64,000 bases of DNA from Margaritispora aquatica (Eukaryota > Ascomycota > Leotiomycetes > Helotiales > Discinellaceae). The notes beneath the pieces are model-generated. The model did no database searches, was not told the origin of the DNA, and worked only from the letters and a program-made list of their open reading frames with translations. The stretch covers positions 1,736,001 to 1,800,000 of the forward strand of contig VJWN01000005.1 in NCBI GenBank assembly GCA_007644065.1. The letters are read 5' to 3'. Position 1 is the first letter of the stretch, and every line of letters begins with the position of its first letter. Of this stretch, positions 59,694 to 64,000 are shown in pieces. A program made the translations under genes and the position numbers.

Positions 59694-60820
59694 ATGTCTC
59701 ACAGATATGAACCTTCCACGAGTGTTACTCCAGGTCTCGAAACCCCGATTAAATTCACAGCTAGAAGATTGACTCAAGACACTCAGATCAGCATTTTTGG
59801 ATACAATTTCCACGTTCATTCGGTCCTCCTGGTTATACATTCCGACTTCTTCAAGGGAGCAATTCACAACTATCATCTGGGAAAGGATTCCCACCACCCT
59901 CTTCCACCGACTGGATTTAAGTACAACTTTATTAGCAAGGCCGATATAGATGGCACATGGTTCATTGATTCGGTTGGAGAGAAGGTCTAGTAATCTCAGG
60001 GACCTGAAGTTTTTCTTCTTGACTGACTTTCAACAGAAGAATAGCGATGAATCTCAAATGCCGGACATAAATCTTCCTCTCAAACCACACTTTCCAGATA
60101 CACCTAGTGAGGAGGCGCTAATCGCTAAGAATTTGTTGAGTGCTATTTATGGAGAATTATATGTACTTACGAATGCCAAGCAATTAATTCACCTGACTGC
60201 GAAGGCAGATAAGTGGGGTTGTCTTTCGTCATTGTCGAAATCACTTTACTATATTTTGCTCAAGCATGACATCTCGGTGAGAACTCAAGAGTAGTCACCC
60301 ATATCCAAACCAAACCACTAAACTCTACATAGATTGAAAACTACGCCAAAAAGCTTTTGCTAGTGGCACATCAACTTAAGAATGCTCATCTCTTTCGAGA
60401 ATGTTTGATCCTTCTTGCCGGAGATTGGAGCCTCGAATATGATCTCGAAGATGCTCTTCATGGAATGGATGTGGCACTCCAGAATCTCGTTCGGACTGCA
60501 AGAAACAAAATCTATCACGACATTGTGAAGGCGCAGATGTTGGTATTCGTTATCGCCAACCAGTTCAGACAATCAACTATCCCCATTACACCATGCCTGC
60601 TTACTACAGAAACTTACACCAGGTCTATATAAGAGCTCATCCCAATTCTTCGCTAATATCGAGCTTGGTGCCTGAGAGTTCAAGACGGCCTCTGTCGAAG
60701 GCTTTGGAACATTTGGTGCAGAATAAGCTTGTCTTCACAAAAAGGAGAGTCCTCAACGTTGAAATGTACTTTCTTTGCACCGCAATCACAGATGAAGATC
60801 TTCACTGGAATCAAAAGTAG
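59694..60820 (+). CDS. BTB/POZ-domain protein with a probable frame break
   Basis: Exons 59694-59984, 60037-60276 and 60333 onward. Intron 1 (52 nt) has an unusual GTCTAG donor; intron 2 (56 nt) has GTGAGA. The BTB domain begins near residue 25 (TQISIFGYNFHVHSVLLVIH, then SDFFKGAI) and continues into KNLLSAIYGELYVLTNAKQL. A helical C-terminal part follows (LLVAHQLKNAHLFRECLILL, then ARNKIYHDIVKAQMLVFVIA). After IANQF the frame runs to a stop at 60632, while good coding sequence continues in another frame (TINYPHYTMPAYYRNLHQVY, up to ITDEDLHWNQK and the stop at 60820). Either one base was lost near 60563-60570, or a 47 nt intron 60563-60609 is used (323 aa). Fungal BTB proteins of this class usually bind cullin-3 or are uncharacterised. 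Confidence 0.6.
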
Positions 60821-61864
60821 GGCTCAAATGGTTAGGGAAAGAAATTTTGAAGACTCTTGGAAGCCAACCCACCTCAAGTTGAAGATCAAACTTGCATAGG
60901 AAATTTGTTCGGGGGAAGGCCAGGACAATCTTAATCCACACTGACTTGGTTTTGAAACGATAAGCTACAATACTCATATGTGACACATGTCTGCATAATA
61001 CTTGCGAGATAGCAATATGACACAAGACCATTTAATGTCCTTCTTCTGCCTTCTTCTACTTTTGATACAGTGATATTAGATAAAGACCGCTCAGACCAGG
61101 CTGTCAAATCTGTCAAACTACTAGCATATGCTTGGTCAGAAATTGCATCACTAATGCTACCTGAATATTGAAGCCTGGAGTCAAAGGCCAACTTACCATC
61201 ATCATAAAGGAAAAACGCTTGAATTGAACCATAGAACCATAGAACCATAACATTGTGATGGTCCTTCGTATTGCCGTACTCGCTTGGTGTCACCCCGCCC
61301 CCTTTCCTTGCTTAGGGGAGAAACCTTGAATGCAGCGTCTCCCAACTATGAGTCCGTGATCTTCTGGAACAGAGCACCAAAGGGAAAGCTTGTTACTACT
61401 GTAGACGTTCCGCTTCAATGAAATTGTGCAATAGTATGACAGTATAGCGAATCTCGAAACCCTTGAGCGGGGTGTCTTGGCATAAGGAAACTCTTACTCA
61501 ATTCAAGGTTTGGGGGTTCTTGGCTCACCCAAGGTTGGAAGGTAACAAGCACCACAAACCATGCTACAATTCTCATCATATAGGATTGCAAGAAATCTTT
61601 AGCGAAGCATTAAAATTGATCTTGGTTAGAGAATTAAGTAGCCGCAATGGGACTTTTCTGCGTTTGGATGGAGGTCATCGATGATATTATCTCTTGATGA
61701 CAAGAATCACGATTTCCCAGGATCAATTGCGCAATGGCTCGAGAAAAACCTCAACACATGTTCACAAATATTCGAATGAATTAAATACTCTGTGGCGCTC
61801 TGCTATTACTCACGAAGGTGACTATCACCTTTGCGTTTTCTCGACTGTAGCAAACTAACGCGCA
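60821..61864. other. 1 kb intergenic, no gene seen
   Basis: Open frames on the minus strand at 60931-61293 and plus at 61463-61684 have no recognisable product. The right end is the permease promoter. Confidence 0.5.
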
Positions 61865-64000
61865 ATGTCTTCATACTGGCAGAAGTTCAGAAGCGAAAAA
61901 GCCCAACTAGCGACCCAGCACTTGAGCTCTGTGGAAGAAGTCGTCATCCGAGATGGCAATCTGGAGTTCACACGAGAGGCTGGAGCTGGAAACAACTCTC
62001 AACCATCGTATCAGGAAGCATCTGGAGCACCAGTCGAAAAGGAGTCTCCGCTCGGCTACAAGATTAACTGGGTTACTATCATTTTTCTCAACATTGGCCA
62101 AATGATCGGAACTGGTGTCTTCTCTACTCGTATGTTCGCTTCAGATCTACTAAGATTTACTCGGTGTATACGAAACATGACTGATGTGTTGAAACAGCTG
62201 GGTCAATCTTGAAAGGACTTGGTTCCGTGGGTTTGAGTCTGATCTTCTGGTTCATCGGTTTCTTAATCGCAGCTGCCGGTATGACTACATATCTCGAGTT
62301 TGCATCCTACTTCCCCAACCGCTCTGGAGCTCAGGTCGTCTATCTTGAGCAAGGATATCCTCGCCCGAAATATTTCTTCCCGACAGCCTATGCAATGCTG
62401 AACATTCTTTTGGCCTTCAGTAGCAGCAATGCAGTCGGTAAGCAAAATCTTCTATACCTGCTCTCGAATGCCGTGTCTAAAAATTTGGAATAGTGCTAGC
62501 TACTTATACCTTTCGCATTGCGGGCCACAGTCCAACGGAGTGGGAAGCAAAGGGTGTTGCACTCGCAGGGTACACTTTAGCAACAGCTGGTCAGTATTAG
62601 TTCCCACGAGAATATGCAGCCAGCTGACTGACTCTGCACTCTAGTTGTCGTTCTGTCAAATAAATGGTCTCTCCGATTCTCAAACTATGTAGGACTTATC
62701 AAAGTCGGAATTTTAGTATTGTACGCCTTTGTCCTCTACATTTAGCATGATGCAAGGGACTGATCATTCTGTAGCATCTCAATCACTGGATTTGTGGTCC
62801 TCGGAGGGGGGACCAAACATATTCCAGATCCTGGCCAGAATTTTCGCAATGCTTTTGATGGCACGACTGGCGATGCTTCGGGTATTGTTCGAGCACTCGT
62901 AAGAGTCAACTATGCATATGAAGGTTACGCCAATGCCTTCAACGTTGTGAATGAGATCCAGGTACACGCTTTTGTGTCCAAAAGTTAAAGCTTTTGCTAA
63001 CACATCTAGAATCCTATCCACACTATCAAATGGGCTGGACCTCTGTCCCTTCTCATCGTTGGAATTCTCTATGTCTTTGTCAATATTGCCTATTTCGCTG
63101 CAGTCCCAAAGGCAAACATCATCAACTCGCAAACCGCAGCGGCAGCTATTTTCTTCGAGACTGTCTTCGGTAAGGGAAACGCCGGTCGTGGATTGAGTTT
63201 CTTGATACTGGTTTCTTCTTTCGGGAATCTTGTTTCTAACTTGATTGGAGCTGGTCGCGTCATTCGCGAGTGTGGAAGGTAATAGAAACCATCCCCTAAT
63301 TCTCTGACATGTTGACTGACATACACCTAGACAAGGCGTCCTGCCATATCCAGCTTTCTGGGCATCCACCCAACCTTTTGGGACCCCGCTAGGTCCCTAT
63401 CTCCTCAAATATGTTCTCACCGTCGTGATGATCATCGCACCTCCGTTTGGAGATGCCTTCGACTTCGTCGTAGACTTGAAGTCCTATCCTGATGCTGTCT
63501 TCATCCTCGTCATGGCAGTTGGATTATACCTCATCCGTCGCAATAGAAAGCGCATCAATGCCGAAGCACCAGAATTCAAAGCTTGGGATGCCGTTGTAAT
63601 TTTCTGGATCCTAATTCAAGTCTTGCTTCTCGTCATGCCTTGGGTCCCACCTGCTGGAGGTATCTACGCCGGTAGTGTCAGTTTCTTCTATGCTACTTAC
63701 TGCTTTACTGGTCTCGCTATGTAAGTACCCCCTCATCAAGCTAGCTATATCATTCTCTCCTAACAACCAAAGATTGGCAGCATGTGCACTATACTATTGG
63801 GTTTGGGTCCACTTCCTCCCTAATCGAGGAGGTTATGCCATTCGACAAACCGTCCTTATCTTGGACAGTGGGGCTCAAACTCACCAACTTGTTAAGGTTC
63901 CTTTGGGGGAGCTTGAGGATTGGGATGCGAAGCATGATGTTATAGGTAAACAAGTTGGTGCTTCTACCTCTAGTTACGACTCGAAGGATGGAAGTGATGA
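61865..64000 (+). CDS. high-affinity methionine permease (Mup1-like, APC/LAT family), cut off by the window end
   Basis: Plasma-membrane amino-acid permease. Eight exons are seen: 61865-62129, 62198-62437, 62494-62589, 62645-62720, 62775-62961, 63010-63278, 63331-63720 and 63773 to beyond 64000. All introns are 48-68 nt with GT...AG ends, and each junction keeps frame. A hydrophilic N-terminus of about 65 residues leads to PLGYKINWVTIIFLNIGQMI and TGVFSTPGSILKGLGSVGLS, the first APC signature. FASYFPNRSGAQVVYLEQGY and PRPKYFFPTAYAM match the Mup1 group closely. About a dozen membrane segments follow, with ALVRVNYAYEGYANAFNVVN and EIQNPIHTIKWAGPL as a further family block. The C-terminal cytosolic tail starts near 63890 (VKVPLGELEDWDAKHDVIG) and the stop lies outside the window. 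Confidence 0.92.

Overview
The window is nuclear DNA of a filamentous ascomycete, most likely a Leotiomycete (Helotiales-like); the class assignment is inference. The basis is the gene structure (many 47-140 nt introns with GT...CTAAC/CTGAC...AG signals), genes typical of Pezizomycotina (two HET-domain proteins, a 2EXR protein, an eqolisin, an HsbA-like wall protein, a GH24 muramidase) and conserved eukaryotic genes (RPB1, HIS4, TAF9, SWD1, ROK1, glutathione reductase). No tRNA, rRNA, CRISPR array or intact transposon was seen.

Layout. 0-9 kb: a possible terminal exon of an upstream gene, a small secreted cysteine-rich protein, a weakly IF-3-like gene, a secreted glutamic protease (eqolisin) and an unknown protein with a dsRBD-like segment (minus). 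9-12 kb has no convincing gene. 12-19 kb: xylitol dehydrogenase (minus), a small Ser/Thr-rich membrane protein (minus), the Rok1 DEAD-box helicase (+) and a first HET protein (+). 20-26 kb: two large unrecognised proteins transcribed divergently from a 331 bp promoter, one with a C-terminal hydrophobic segment and one of 1134 aa with charged and acidic-serine tracts. 28-34 kb: HIS4 (minus) and TAF9 (+) share a divergent promoter, followed by an Arg/Lys-rich unknown gene (+).

35-47 kb looks accessory: a 2EXR protein, an unknown basic/Pro-rich protein, an HsbA-like secreted protein, a small two-exon unknown, a secreted GH24 lysozyme with a complete T4-type catalytic triad and a second HET gene. 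47-59 kb is housekeeping: RPB1 (minus), COMPASS subunit Swd1 (+) and glutathione reductase (+). 59-64 kb: a BTB gene whose frame appears broken near its 3' end, and an Mup1-type methionine permease cut off by the window end.

Neighbours do not form a metabolic cluster. Functionally related items are the secreted proteins (cysteine-rich protein, eqolisin, HsbA, GH24), which suit life on or in plant or soil material, and the two HET genes, which suit allorecognition or immunity. The best candidates for undescribed biology are the divergent pair at 20-26 kb, the cysteine-rich protein at 1.2 kb, and the GH24 gene with its HET neighbour at 43-47 kb. All exon boundaries were worked out by eye from splice signals and frame, and homology calls come from motif recognition without database searches.
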